From Gammaproteobacteria bacterium (GTDB taxonomy: Bacteria > Pseudomonadota > Gammaproteobacteria > DSM-19610): a DNA stretch of 31,906 nt. Under the pieces are notes generated by a model. That model worked only from the letters and a program-made list of their open reading frames with translations, made no database searches and was not told the DNA's origin. Made by a program: the position numbers and the translations under genes. Shown piece by piece: positions 22,239-30,188 of the stretch; the first letter of the stretch is position 1, and every line of letters starts with the position of its first letter. Where the stretch lies: positions 1-31,906 of the forward strand of contig JAUXDG010000003.1 in the NCBI GenBank assembly GCA_030618475.1. Reading direction: 5' to 3'.

Positions 22239-24038
22239 TTATGCTGCCCGCTCCTGCGTTTCCTCGGGCATTACAGCCTTTGCCATACGCTTTGAGAAAT
22301 AGTAGATCCGCTTCAGCTTCTCGATGATGTCCATCTCCAAGGTGTAGGCGGCAAGCCTGTTCGGTTCCTCCGCCACAAGTCGTCTGGCCTGATGCATGGC
22401 GGCTGATTCCATGAAACGATTGATATCGCCTTTCATGGCGATGACTTCCTGCGCCGCAACCTGATCATTTTCCATCACTGCATCCGTGGCCATGTCGACA
22501 GCGCTTGACACAACATGATGCAATTCCTGGAGGATTTTTCGGGTTGCATCACTGACCGACACCCCTTGTTCGATGCGCTCGTAGCCAAGGTGCACGAGAT
22601 CGGTTTCAATAACATCGCCAATATTTTCGAGGTCATTGGCCGCAGCCATGAGATGGATGAAATCGTGGGTTTGTTCTTCCGTCAAGGTGTTCTGGCTGAT
22701 ACGTCCAAGATAGGTGATGATACATCCATGCAGGATATCCACCTCATCGTCAATTTTTGCGACCGCCCTGATAGATCCCTGGTCACCGCGCAGGATGGCC
22801 GGCATTATTTGCTCCAGCATGTCCTTGGTACGGTCACCCATATGGCCGATCTCAAGGCGCACCCGGTCGAGTGCCAGCGAGGGGGTCTCCAGAAGTGCAT
22901 CGTCAAGAAACTTGGGCCTGGCAATGACCTTTTCCTCGAGTGGCTTGTCCGGGACCAGCCACTCGACGAGCCGCGCGAACTGGCCGGTAAATCCGATAAA
23001 GATGAGGGTATTTGCTATGTTGAACACTGTGTGGGCGTTGGCAATCTGGCGCGGTGTGTCGGCGGCGAGACGGTCCACCCCCGACAATTCCGGGTGTGAG
23101 GGAGAAAACCAGGTTACAAACTCCGCCAGCTGCCCTATCAACCCGATCCAGAGTAGTACGCCAAACACATTAAACATCACGTGTACTACAGCAGCGCGGA
23201 CGGCCTCCCGGGGTTTGCCAATAGACGCCAGCATAGCGGTTACACAGGTGCCAATATTGGCGCCAAAGGCCAGCGCGATACCTGCCGACAGACTAATGAA
23301 CCCCTGGCTTGCCATGACGATGACGATACCCGTGGTAGCCGAGGACGACTGAACCAGCCCGGTAAAAACGGCGGCGACCAGGATTCCAATGAGAGGGTTG
23401 TCCATGCTGGTCATCAGGTCGAGGAATGGCTGGTAGCTGCGCAGGGGGCTCATGGCATCGCTCATCACGCTCATTCCGAAGAAGATCATCCCCAGGCCCA
23501 TCAGCATGCCGCCGTATTGCTTGATCTTCTCCTGTTTGGAGAAAGACAGCATGCTGAAACCCACTGCGACCATCAGCAATGCTGCCTTGGTGACTTTGAA
23601 GGCGACGATCTGGGCGGTGATCGTGGTGCCGATATTGGCCCCCATAATGACGCCGATAGACTGGGCCATGGACATCAGGCCGGCGGTGATAAAGCCGACT
23701 ACCAGTACCGTGGTTACTGATGAGGACTGAATGACTGCAGTCACGAAGGCACCGGTCATGGCACCCATAAAACGGTTGGTTGTGAGCTTGGCCAGGATGA
23801 TCTTCATGCGTTCACCCGCCACCGCCTTGAGTGCCTCGGCCATCTGCTCCATGCCGAAGAGGAACAGGGCCAGGCCACCAAACAGCTTCATGCCCATGTT
23901 CCACCACTCCATTTGGCTGGAGTCGCTGCTTGCCGCCAGTACTGGCGCAGCGGCGATGCCTGCCAGCACCGCGATTACCAGAAGTACCGTCCTGGGTGTT
24001 TCTCTATCCGCTTGCCAAAGTCTGAAGATAGCGTGCAT
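22239..24038 (-). CDS. Na+/phosphate cotransporter (NptA/YjbB type) with C-terminal PhoU-like domain (599 aa)
   Basis: The N-terminus has a signal-like hydrophobic segment (VLLVIAVLAGIAAAPVLA). The transporter part follows, with the two repeated QSSS motifs (104-107 in AVIQSSSVTTVLVV, 230-233 in GLVQSSSATTGIVIV) and matching GANIGTTITA and GANIGTCVTA segments, the hallmarks of the Na/Pi cotransporter (PF02690) family. The C-terminal ~200 residues form PhoU-like helices (for example IDDEVDILHGCIITYLGRI and AAANDLENIGDVIETDLVHLG), which in this family probably regulate flux. Bacterial YjbB-type members have been linked to phosphate efflux as well as uptake. GGGAGAG precedes ATG 24038 at good spacing. 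The UspA gene ends 24 nt upstream. Confidence 0.92.
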   Translation of the reverse strand: MHAIFRLWQADRETPRTVLLVIAVLAGIAAAPVLAASSDSSQMEWWNMGMKLFGGLALFLFGMEQMAEALKAVAGERMKIILAKLTTNRFMGAMTGAFVTAVIQSSSVTTVLVVGFITAGLMSMAQSIGVIMGANIGTTITAQIVAFKVTKAALLMVAVGFSMLSFSKQEKIKQYGGMLMGLGMIFFGMSVMSDAMSPLRSYQPFLDLMTSMDNPLIGILVAAVFTGLVQSSSATTGIVIVMASQGFISLSAGIALAFGANIGTCVTAMLASIGKPREAVRAAVVHVMFNVFGVLLWIGLIGQLAEFVTWFSPSHPELSGVDRLAADTPRQIANAHTVFNIANTLIFIGFTGQFARLVEWLVPDKPLEEKVIARPKFLDDALLETPSLALDRVRLEIGHMGDRTKDMLEQIMPAILRGDQGSIRAVAKIDDEVDILHGCIITYLGRISQNTLTEEQTHDFIHLMAAANDLENIGDVIETDLVHLGYERIEQGVSVSDATRKILQELHHVVSSAVDMATDAVMENDQVAAQEVIAMKGDINRFMESAAMHQARRLVAEEPNRLAAYTLEMDIIEKLKRIYYFSKRMAKAVMPEETQERAA

Positions 24039-24062
24039 GTCATTCTCTCCCAGCCATGATTA

Positions 24063-24548
24063 TTATTTCTTACCTGCCTTTTTATCGGCCTTAACAATGG
24101 TGACAGGTATTGGGGATAAATGGACTACCTGCTCTGCTTTTGACCCCAGCAATGCGTGCGCGAGCCCTGTTCTCCCCTGACTGCCCATGACGATCATGCG
24201 GGCGTCGGACTTTTTCGCGACTTCGAGTATCCTGTTTACCGGCAGTCCTACCACCAGCACCGTCTCGGCGTTTTCAAGTACTGGATGTTTGGGATGTTTC
24301 TTTCGAGCCTCGTGTATGAACTCGTCCAGCATGTCTGCAGCAACATCTTCCATCCGCCGCAGTTGCTTTCCCCGTCCTTTTACAGAGTAGTAGCCAGGCG
24401 CTTCGCCAAGATCATGGACGACATGCAGCACCAGCAGCGGAACTTTCAGCGCGTCTGCCAGATCCGCCCCACACTCGAGCGCCACTGCAGAGTGGGTTGA
24501 AAAATCGACAGGCACAAGAATCGCCTGGTCTTTTGTCTTTGCTCCCAT
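24063..24548 (-). CDS. Universal stress protein UspA family (161 aa)
   Basis: Single Usp domain: the N-terminal strand AILVPVDFSTHSAVALECGADLADAL, the central VLHVVHD, and the ATP-binding C-terminal motif MGSQGRTGLAHALLGSKAEQVVHLSPIPVTIVK, which has the full G-x2-G-x9-G-S spacing, so ATP binding is likely. Start ATG 24548 follows AGGAG with a 7-nt spacer; an in-frame start further upstream at 24587 is less likely. It is the first gene of the minus-strand run, followed 24 nt later by the Na/Pi carrier. Usp proteins often accompany ion transporters and may pass energy or stress status to them. Confidence 0.92.
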   Translation of the reverse strand: MGAKTKDQAILVPVDFSTHSAVALECGADLADALKVPLLVLHVVHDLGEAPGYYSVKGRGKQLRRMEDVAADMLDEFIHEARKKHPKHPVLENAETVLVVGLPVNRILEVAKKSDARMIVMGSQGRTGLAHALLGSKAEQVVHLSPIPVTIVKADKKAGKK

Positions 24549-24986
24549 TTTTGTTCTCCTTGTGTACTTCGTGCAGCCGAGCCTCACACGGATTAACCGG
24601 GCTGGCGTTGCGGGTCTCTCTGTCAGGTCGTTAGTAGGATTAGGATTGCTCGAATATCAGTCGCTCTGTTCTTCAGGCGATTGTGAAAATAGAATCAGTG
24701 GGTTCTCACCTGGCCTGGATTGGAGGTGTTTGGCAGCCGCAGGCTTGCGTTCCCGGGCCAGCTCAATTTCTCCCTGATATCTTTATTGTTAATTCCCTCA
24801 GTTACCGTTAGTCTTGGAGTGTAGCAGTTTAGTGTGGTCTTGAGGAGAGAGGCCGCTCTCCCGCGATGCGGGCGGAGGCGAGGCACAGTAAGCGGTTGAA
24901 TCCAAGAATATCATGCGGCAGTGAGCCCGATATACCCCTGCCACCGGCTAGGGATGGGGTTGCGGGTCCCATCGAGGTGGTTAGTG
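24549..24986. other. Divergent control region between the UspA run and the CNNM/CorC tandem
   Basis: 438 nt without a convincing gene. It must contain promoters for both directions, though none stands out. On the plus strand near the second operon there are two adjacent hairpins: GGAGAG (24844-24849) / CTCTCC (24856-24861) and CCCGC (24860-24864) / GCGGG (24868-24872). They share two bases, so only one can form fully at a time. No riboswitch family was recognised. Confidence 0.4.
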
Positions 24987-26531
24987 ATGGATGGGTTGAT
25001 TCAGGAACTGGTTTTGTACTGGGCGACGGTGAAGGACTTCTTCGCCTTCGATACGTCGCGCCTGGCAGAGCCGGATATAGTGGTGCGCCTGATCATTCAG
25101 GGCCTGCTGCTGTTTGGTTCGGCGTTTTTTTCCGGTTCTGAAACCGCCCTGTTTTCGCTTTCCCGGCTGGATCTGCAGAAGTTGCGCCGGGAACGTCAGC
25201 GCCATTCGGAGACCCTGCATGCCTTGCTGGATCAGCCCCGTCGCCTGATTATCTCCATACTTTGCGGTAACGAGCTGGTCAATATTGCCGCGGCCGCGAA
25301 CATGACGGGGATCGTGGTGAGCCTTTACGGCGTGGACCGCGCCGGCTTGATCAGTATCCTGGTCATGGTGCCTTTGTTATTGCTGTTTGGCGAGGTGACG
25401 CCAAAGACCATTTCTGTTTCAGACCCGGTGCGTATCAGCACAGGAATCGTGGCGACGCCGATGAGTCTGTGGGTCAGGATGGTGACCCCCCTGGTGTGGA
25501 TGATTCGAAGTGTTGCGGACCGGCTCACCACCCTGATCGTCGGCGAGGAGAAAGCCGCCGAGAACATCCTGCAGCTGGACGAGTTCCGCACGCTGGTGGA
25601 GGAGGTTGCCAAAGAGGGTGAACTCAACGCTACCGAGCGGGCCCTGATCTACAACCTGCTCGAAGCGGGTGATACCGAGGTTGTGGAGATCATGACGCCC
25701 CGAACCCGTACCACCTTTCTCAATGTGGACATGAGCGTTCCCGAAATGGTCGATAAATTCCGGGCTGAACAGCATCCCCGCGTTCCGGTGTTTCGTGTCC
25801 ATCGGGATAATGTAGTTGGTTTTGTTCACGCCGAAGACGTACTGCGGGTTGTGCTCGACAAGGTGGATCTTGCGACCCTGCAACCTGCGGATATTATGCA
25901 TCCGCCGGTGGTTGTGCCCCTCACCAAGAAAGTCGATGAGATGTTCGACTTCTTTCAGGCCAATAATGCACGTGCGGCGGTGGTACTCAATGAGTTCGGC
26001 GGTGTCGAGGGCTTAGTCAGCATGAAGGATGTTCTGACCTTTATATTCGGCCAGATTTCCGGCGACGTGCAGGGGCAGGAGTTGTATCAGGAGCGTGACG
26101 AGAATTCCTATGATGTCAAAGGTGATATGAAACTGACCGACTTCAACAACCTGACCAACTTCGGTATCGAGGATCCGCGCATGACGACCATAGGTGGTGT
26201 TGCGTTCCGCCATCTTGACCGCTTACCCAAGGTCGGTGACAGCGTCAATCTGGAAGGCATTCTCATCACGGTGCTGGAAATGGACGAGCATCGTATCGCG
26301 TCTGTGCGGGTAAGCTGTCGTCCCGGGGGGCAGGAAGCGGCAGAGCAGGAGGGAACGCCGGAAGGTGAAGCGGAAACTGATGCCGCCGCTGAAGCGGAAG
26401 CTGCGGAGTCGGATGCGCCAAAGGTGGAATCGGCGGTTGATGAGCAGCTGCCGGTTACGGTTGATGTGGCTACCGATAGCCGGGACGCGGATCGGAAGCA
26501 GAATCCGGGTGATTACAGAAAAGAGGCCTGA
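24987..26531 (+). CDS. CNNM/CorC family transporter with acidic C-terminal tail (514 aa)
   Basis: The DUF21/CNNM membrane domain (about 40-215) shows FSGSETALFSLSRLDLQKL and LLLLFGEVTPKTISVSD. Next is a CBS pair (about 235-350: VVEIMTPRTRTTFLNVDMSV, VPVFRVHRDNVVGFVHAEDVL, AAVVLNEFGGVEGLVSMKDVLTFIFG) and a CorC_HlyC domain (about 375-445). Unusually, the last ~65 residues are a low-complexity acidic, Ala-rich tail (GEAETDAAAEAEAAESDAP). The start ATG 24987 (MDGLIQELVLYW) was chosen because GAGGTGG lies 6 nt upstream; an in-frame ATG at 24921 would add 22 residues without support. The downstream paralogue starts 3 nt after this stop, so the two are co-translated. Likely role is divalent cation or Na+ movement under nucleotide control; the ion is unknown. 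Confidence 0.9.
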   Translation: MDGLIQELVLYWATVKDFFAFDTSRLAEPDIVVRLIIQGLLLFGSAFFSGSETALFSLSRLDLQKLRRERQRHSETLHALLDQPRRLIISILCGNELVNIAAAANMTGIVVSLYGVDRAGLISILVMVPLLLLFGEVTPKTISVSDPVRISTGIVATPMSLWVRMVTPLVWMIRSVADRLTTLIVGEEKAAENILQLDEFRTLVEEVAKEGELNATERALIYNLLEAGDTEVVEIMTPRTRTTFLNVDMSVPEMVDKFRAEQHPRVPVFRVHRDNVVGFVHAEDVLRVVLDKVDLATLQPADIMHPPVVVPLTKKVDEMFDFFQANNARAAVVLNEFGGVEGLVSMKDVLTFIFGQISGDVQGQELYQERDENSYDVKGDMKLTDFNNLTNFGIEDPRMTTIGGVAFRHLDRLPKVGDSVNLEGILITVLEMDEHRIASVRVSCRPGGQEAAEQEGTPEGEAETDAAAEAEAAESDAPKVESAVDEQLPVTVDVATDSRDADRKQNPGDYRKEA

Positions 26532-26534
26532 GTT

Positions 26535-27794
26535 ATGGAGTTTCTAGTCATCTTGCTGGTTATGGTACTTTTGCTCCTGTTGAAAGGCTTTTTTTCCGGC
26601 TCGGAAATCGCCCTGGTGAACTCGGATAAACTCAAGCTGCACCATAAGGCGAATCAGGGTCACAGGGGCGCTCAACTGGTACTGAAGCTGTTTCAGACAC
26701 CGGACGTGCTTCTGGGGACCACGCTGGTTGGTACCAACATATCCACCGTCGTATTAACGACGATCGGCACCATGCTGATGATTCGCCACTTCGGTGAGTC
26801 GGGTGATTTCTATGCCGTGCTGCTGTTCACGCCGCTGTTCCTGATTCTCGGCGAAGTCGTCCCCAAAAGTGTCTTCCAGCAGAAGTCCGACGTAATTGCG
26901 CCGATCATTGTCTATCCGCTGCGGATTTTTTCGGCACTGTTCTATCCTATTGTGTTCGTTTTTTCCCGCGTTGCCCGTCTGGGCGCCAGGCTGGTGGGCG
27001 GTGGCAAGACGGAACAGAACGTTTTCATAACCCGGGAACAAATGCGTATGGTCGTTGAAATGGCCGATCGCGGGGCGAGCGTGGATGTGTTCGACCGTGC
27101 CCGCATCAAGCGCGCGATTCGTTTTGCCGAAACCTCCGTTGGCGAAGCCATGATTCCCGTTGCCGAGATGACGGCGATCAATCGCAACCGCGATACCCGC
27201 AGTGCCATCCAGCAGGTGCGCAGGCGCGGTTACAATCGGCTGCCCGTTTACAGTCGGAATATCAGCAATATCGTCGGCATCGTGACGCTGACGACCTGGG
27301 ATCTCATGGATCCCGAGCTGGCAGGCCGGTCAATCGAGGATCTCATCAAACCCGCCTATTATGTCTCACACTACCAGAGCATCGACCAGCTGCTTCCCAT
27401 ACTGCGCACGCGGGAAGATCACATGGCGGTTGTGGTGGATGAATTCGGCTCCGCGATGGGCATGATTACCATGGAAGATATCCTGGAAGAAGTGGTCGGC
27501 GAGATCGATGTGGGTTATGACTTCGAAGAATACCTGCCCCGTCGCAAACGGACATTCGAGGTGCTGGACGAAGAAACCTATATTATCGATGCGCGTCTTC
27601 CCATCTCCGAGGCAAACGACGTGCTTTTTGCCAACCTGCCGGCCGCCGAATCGCATACCATCGGTGGCCTGGTGATGGCCCGCTTGCGCCATATCCCGAA
27701 ACAGGGTGAGTCTATTGTCGAGGCGGGCTTTCGCTTCACGGTGGAAGAGGCCACCGATCGTTCGATCGTTAAATTGCGGGTGGAGCCGGAATAG
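26535..27794 (+). CDS. CNNM/CorC family transporter, second of tandem pair (419 aa)
   Basis: DUF21/CNNM domain (about 1-175) with KGFFSGSEIALVNSDKLKLHHKA and LFLILGEVVPKSVFQQKSDVI, a CBS pair (about 200-325: VGEAMIPVAEMTAINRNRDTRS, LPVYSRNISNIVGIVTLTTWDLM, MAVVVDEFGSAMGMITMEDILEEVVGEI) and a CorC_HlyC domain (about 340-415). The sequence diverges from its neighbour: here EIALVN replaces ETALFS, so the pair may form a heteromeric complex rather than being a recent duplication. It starts 3 nt after the upstream gene stop with AAGAGG before the ATG. Function is inferred from family only. Confidence 0.9.
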   Translation: MEFLVILLVMVLLLLLKGFFSGSEIALVNSDKLKLHHKANQGHRGAQLVLKLFQTPDVLLGTTLVGTNISTVVLTTIGTMLMIRHFGESGDFYAVLLFTPLFLILGEVVPKSVFQQKSDVIAPIIVYPLRIFSALFYPIVFVFSRVARLGARLVGGGKTEQNVFITREQMRMVVEMADRGASVDVFDRARIKRAIRFAETSVGEAMIPVAEMTAINRNRDTRSAIQQVRRRGYNRLPVYSRNISNIVGIVTLTTWDLMDPELAGRSIEDLIKPAYYVSHYQSIDQLLPILRTREDHMAVVVDEFGSAMGMITMEDILEEVVGEIDVGYDFEEYLPRRKRTFEVLDEETYIIDARLPISEANDVLFANLPAAESHTIGGLVMARLRHIPKQGESIVEAGFRFTVEEATDRSIVKLRVEPE

Positions 27795-27913
27795 AGGAGG
27801 TTCAGCTTCTGCGCTCCCGGGGGGCTGCAGAACACCCCAAGGCGTACCGATGAGGCTCGGTTGGCCTGCAATGTGGCTATCATTTTCACATATTACGAGC
27901 TTTTCGTATATTA

Positions 27914-27970
27914 GGGCCTGTTAATATCATGAAAACGGCAGCGCTGCCGCTTTCATAATGTAACAGGCCT
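27914..27970. repeat. Long imperfect palindrome (cruciform-type)
   Basis: The outer arms GGCCTGTTA (27915-27923) and TAACAGGCC (27961-27969) are perfect. After a small internal loop, ATGAAA (27929-27934) pairs with TTTCAT (27951-27956). The centre is the 14-nt perfect palindrome CGGCAGCGCTGCCG (27936-27949). As RNA it would form one long hairpin. No T-run follows on the plus strand. Confidence 0.7.
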
Positions 27971-27995
27971 TGGTGGCTCCGAACTGTCGATTGTG

Positions 27996-28069
27996 GAAAC
28001 TACCTAGGGTGCTATACTGTCGTTGTTTGGCGACTGTTAGCTGGATATCCTTTTTTGCCAGGTAGTTTC
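27996..28069. repeat. Inverted repeat with 10-bp arms
   Basis: GAAACTACCT (27996-28005) and AGGTAGTTTC (28060-28069) are exact reverse complements, 54 nt apart. The interior has a small GTCG/CGAC stem and a T6 tract at 28051-28056. It resembles a 74-nt structured unit or a minimal mobile element. Confidence 0.5.
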
Positions 28070-28165
28070 GATACCAGGGACCGTAGCGGGCCGGGCCAGA
28101 TTTTCGGCGCGGCGAGGCAGCTGCCCGAAGGCAGCCGACTTTAGTTGACAAGTAGATCCTTATTT

Positions 28166-28846
28166 ATGAGAGCAATAGTTGTCAGGCATTACCAGACCCT
28201 GCTCAACGCCTCTGACCGGATACTGGGTTGGGGTGATGCGCCGCGCGTTGATGGTTGGCGGGCTGATGTCAACTACGTTCAAAACAGGTTGCGGGAGGAG
28301 TCCGTCCATTTTGATGCGATTTATTCCAGTGGTCTTGAAAGAGCACGACAGACGGCAATGTTCTATGCGAGGTGTAATCGTATACATATCGTACACGACT
28401 CGCATCAACTGAATGAGGTCAACTACGGGTTGCTGTATGGAAAGAGCAAGAAGTGGGTGGCGAGACATATTCCCGAGCACAAGAAAGATCCGGATTATGT
28501 TTACCCTGAGGGTGAAAGTTTCCGTCAGATGCAGCAACGCAGTGTCAGTTTCCTCGTTGCCCTGACTGAGTCCTGTCCGGGACAAACCCTCCTCTTTGTC
28601 ATCCATGCCGGCGTTATCAGGGGGCTGGTCAGCCATTTCCTAGGTCTGGAGTACGCTGAGAATCTCAAGCGGAAAATTTCGCACCGCTATATCGGGCAAC
28701 TCGATTTTGAAGGGGCAGAGTGCAAGCGTTATGACGAGTTGGGCCAGAAATCCGGCTTTGTACGATCGGGCGCAGTCAATCTTCCCTATCGCCGTTCCAT
28801 GTCAGGGGTTGCACAAGAAAGCACCGGAAGTGGCTTGTATTTGTGA
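28166..28846 (+). CDS. Histidine phosphatase superfamily protein (226 aa)
   Basis: Phosphoglycerate-mutase-like fold with the catalytic core in order: RHYQT (R7, H8, the phospho-accepting His), SSGLERARQTA (R59), LNEVNYG (E84, proton donor) and VIHAGVIRG (H147). All four catalytic residues are present, so activity as a phosphomonoesterase is likely. The usual RHGxT is RHYQT here. Start ATG 28166 (MRAIVVRH) is favoured because it puts the catalytic motif at the standard distance; a TTG at 28145 would add seven residues. The substrate cannot be told from sequence: small phosphorylated metabolites or phosphoproteins are both possible. An ordinary spacer, not an operon, separates it from the next gene, which is on the other strand. 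Confidence 0.87.
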   Translation: MRAIVVRHYQTLLNASDRILGWGDAPRVDGWRADVNYVQNRLREESVHFDAIYSSGLERARQTAMFYARCNRIHIVHDSHQLNEVNYGLLYGKSKKWVARHIPEHKKDPDYVYPEGESFRQMQQRSVSFLVALTESCPGQTLLFVIHAGVIRGLVSHFLGLEYAENLKRKISHRYIGQLDFEGAECKRYDELGQKSGFVRSGAVNLPYRRSMSGVAQESTGSGLYL

Positions 28847-28906
28847 TCGTGGTGCTCTGCCTGCCAATCTGAAGGGAGCAGGCGGATAAACTGCGCTACG
28901 CCATAA

Positions 28907-29077
28907 TCTAGCCCGCATTTCTCACCAGATCGACACGATCTCGCTTGATCTTTGTTCCCACAAGGAATTTTCTTCCCTCGGAAATACACACGGGTATTCC
29001 ACTCGGTCAGAAAATCCCTTGTGAAAACAAATCTGCTGCGCGATATTCGCGCCGACTGGTGAGGAATGCGGGCTAGA
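28907..29077. mobile_element. MITE-like element with 22-bp terminal inverted repeats (171 bp)
   Basis: The ends 28907-28928 and 29056-29077 are reverse complements over 22 nt with a single mismatch (left outer part TCTAGCCCGCATTT, right outer part AATGCGGGCTAGA). Similarity continues weakly inward (about 15-20 nt around ATCGACACGATC and its counterpart). The 171-bp length and lack of coding capacity are typical of a non-autonomous miniature transposable element. No clear target duplication flanks it, unless the CTAG within both ends is the duplicated target. The right end overlaps the 3' end of ppk2 and provides its TAG stop. Confidence 0.75.
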
Positions 29078-29999
29078 CGTTACGCAGGCGTTGTTCCTCC
29101 ATATTCTCAAGCTCTCTGGATCCGGATATCACTATGGCAGGGTCGGGGACAAAATCCAGTTCCGCATTGAAGCGCTGGTAGGGAACAGAATTCAGGATGA
29201 CCTTGATGGCATTCAGCCGTGCCTGGTGTTTGTCGTCTGCTCTGATTACCTTCCAGGGCGCGTGTGTGGTGTGCGTCCTTTTGAGCATTTTATATTTTAC
29301 CTGGGTGAAGTCATCCCAGCGTTCCTGGGCCGGTGCATCGACCTCTCTCAGTTTCCACTGGTGAAGCGGATCAGTTTTGCGGCTGTTGAAGCGGCGTTCC
29401 TGTTCTTCTCTGGTGACACTGAAATAGAGTTTGATCAGGATGGTGCCCTGACGTACCAGGTCCTTCTCGAATCCGGTGACGCTACGCATGAAATCCCGGT
29501 ATTGCTGGTCAGTACAGAAACCGAATACCGGTTCGACCGTGGCGCGAGTGTACCAGCTGCGGTCGAACAGGACGATCTCGCCACCGCGTGGGAACTGTCT
29601 GATATAACGCTGGAAAAACCACTGCGTTTTTTCCTGTTCGGTGGGTTTTGCAAGCGCGACGACCCGGTAGTGCTTTTTGTTCATGTAATGGGTAACGCGG
29701 CGGATGGTTCCGCCCTTGCCGGCTGCACCACGCCCCTCGAATAGAATGATCATGCGGGTTCCTGTTTCTTCAAGGTACCGCTGCATCCTGATCAGTTCAG
29801 CCTGGTAGGGTTTAAAGTCTTCTTCCCGATGAAAGCGGCGCAGCGCTTTTTTCTCGATATCCCTCAGATGCAGGTTTGCTGATTCCTGTTTCTGTTGCTC
29901 CATGACAGGATTGGCGTCATCGTCAGACTCAAGCGGTGTGACATTGTCGGATTTTTCTTTGACCTGTTTAATTGTATTTTTGTCCTGTTGAGCTGACAT
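29073..29999 (-). CDS. ppk2: Polyphosphate kinase 2 (PPK2 family), 308 aa
   Basis: Class I PPK2 core: Walker A EGRGAAGKGG (88-97), the lid/Walker B stretch FDRSWYTRATVEPVFGF (145-161), plus QWFFQRYIRQFPRGGEIVLFDR and the conserved basic ERRFNSRKTDPLHQWKL (201-217). These enzymes move the terminal phosphate between polyphosphate and nucleoside di- or triphosphates, mainly forming ATP or GTP from polyP. The N-terminal ~45 residues are hydrophilic and not conserved, so a shorter start such as Met33 is possible. The last residues (EEQRLRNV) and the TAG stop are created by the end of the inverted-repeat element at 28907-29077, so the original C-terminus may have been altered. ATG 29999 has a weak site (AGGTACC). 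Confidence 0.92.
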   Translation of the reverse strand: MSAQQDKNTIKQVKEKSDNVTPLESDDDANPVMEQQKQESANLHLRDIEKKALRRFHREEDFKPYQAELIRMQRYLEETGTRMIILFEGRGAAGKGGTIRRVTHYMNKKHYRVVALAKPTEQEKTQWFFQRYIRQFPRGGEIVLFDRSWYTRATVEPVFGFCTDQQYRDFMRSVTGFEKDLVRQGTILIKLYFSVTREEQERRFNSRKTDPLHQWKLREVDAPAQERWDDFTQVKYKMLKRTHTTHAPWKVIRADDKHQARLNAIKVILNSVPYQRFNAELDFVPDPAIVISGSRELENMEEQRLRNV

Positions 30000-30188
30000 T
30001 CAGGGTACCTGTATAGGGGCCGGGAAACATGCGCTTACTGTAACGCCGAAAACAGGTATTGGGTTGCTGCACTGCTTCAGTAGAACGCGTAATGATATCA
30101 GGATAAAATCCAGGCTGCCTTGATATGGGGCAGAGCCCGCGCCGGGCGGGCCTTTGTGTGTCCGGGGCACTCATTCGGCAAGCGGATG
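30000..30188. other. Spacer between the cNMP-binding gene and ppk2
   Basis: 189 nt without a gene. It contains a short GC-rich hairpin GCCCGC (30135-30140) / GCGGGC (30146-30151). On the plus strand CTTTG follows, and on the minus strand (the transcribed one here) no T-run follows, so a terminator is doubtful. The ppk2 promoter may lie within. Confidence 0.35.

Larger units (their letters stand above)
27795..28165. other. Palindrome-rich gap of 371 nt
   Basis: No coding frame with a ribosome site or recognisable family. Three nested or adjacent inverted repeats were found: a hairpin with arms TTCTGC/GCAGAA at 27807-27832, the long imperfect palindrome at 27914-27970 and a wider inverted repeat at 27996-28069. 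A structured small RNA or the remains of a mobile element is possible. Confidence 0.45.

Noticed and set aside
28929..29055. Transposase remnant inside the 171-bp inverted-repeat element
   Set aside because: No frame of useful length or recognisable motif; the interior seems entirely non-coding.
30135..30151. GC hairpin considered as terminator for the cNMP-binding gene
   Set aside because: On the transcribed (minus) strand no T-run follows the stem, and the stem is only 6 bp.
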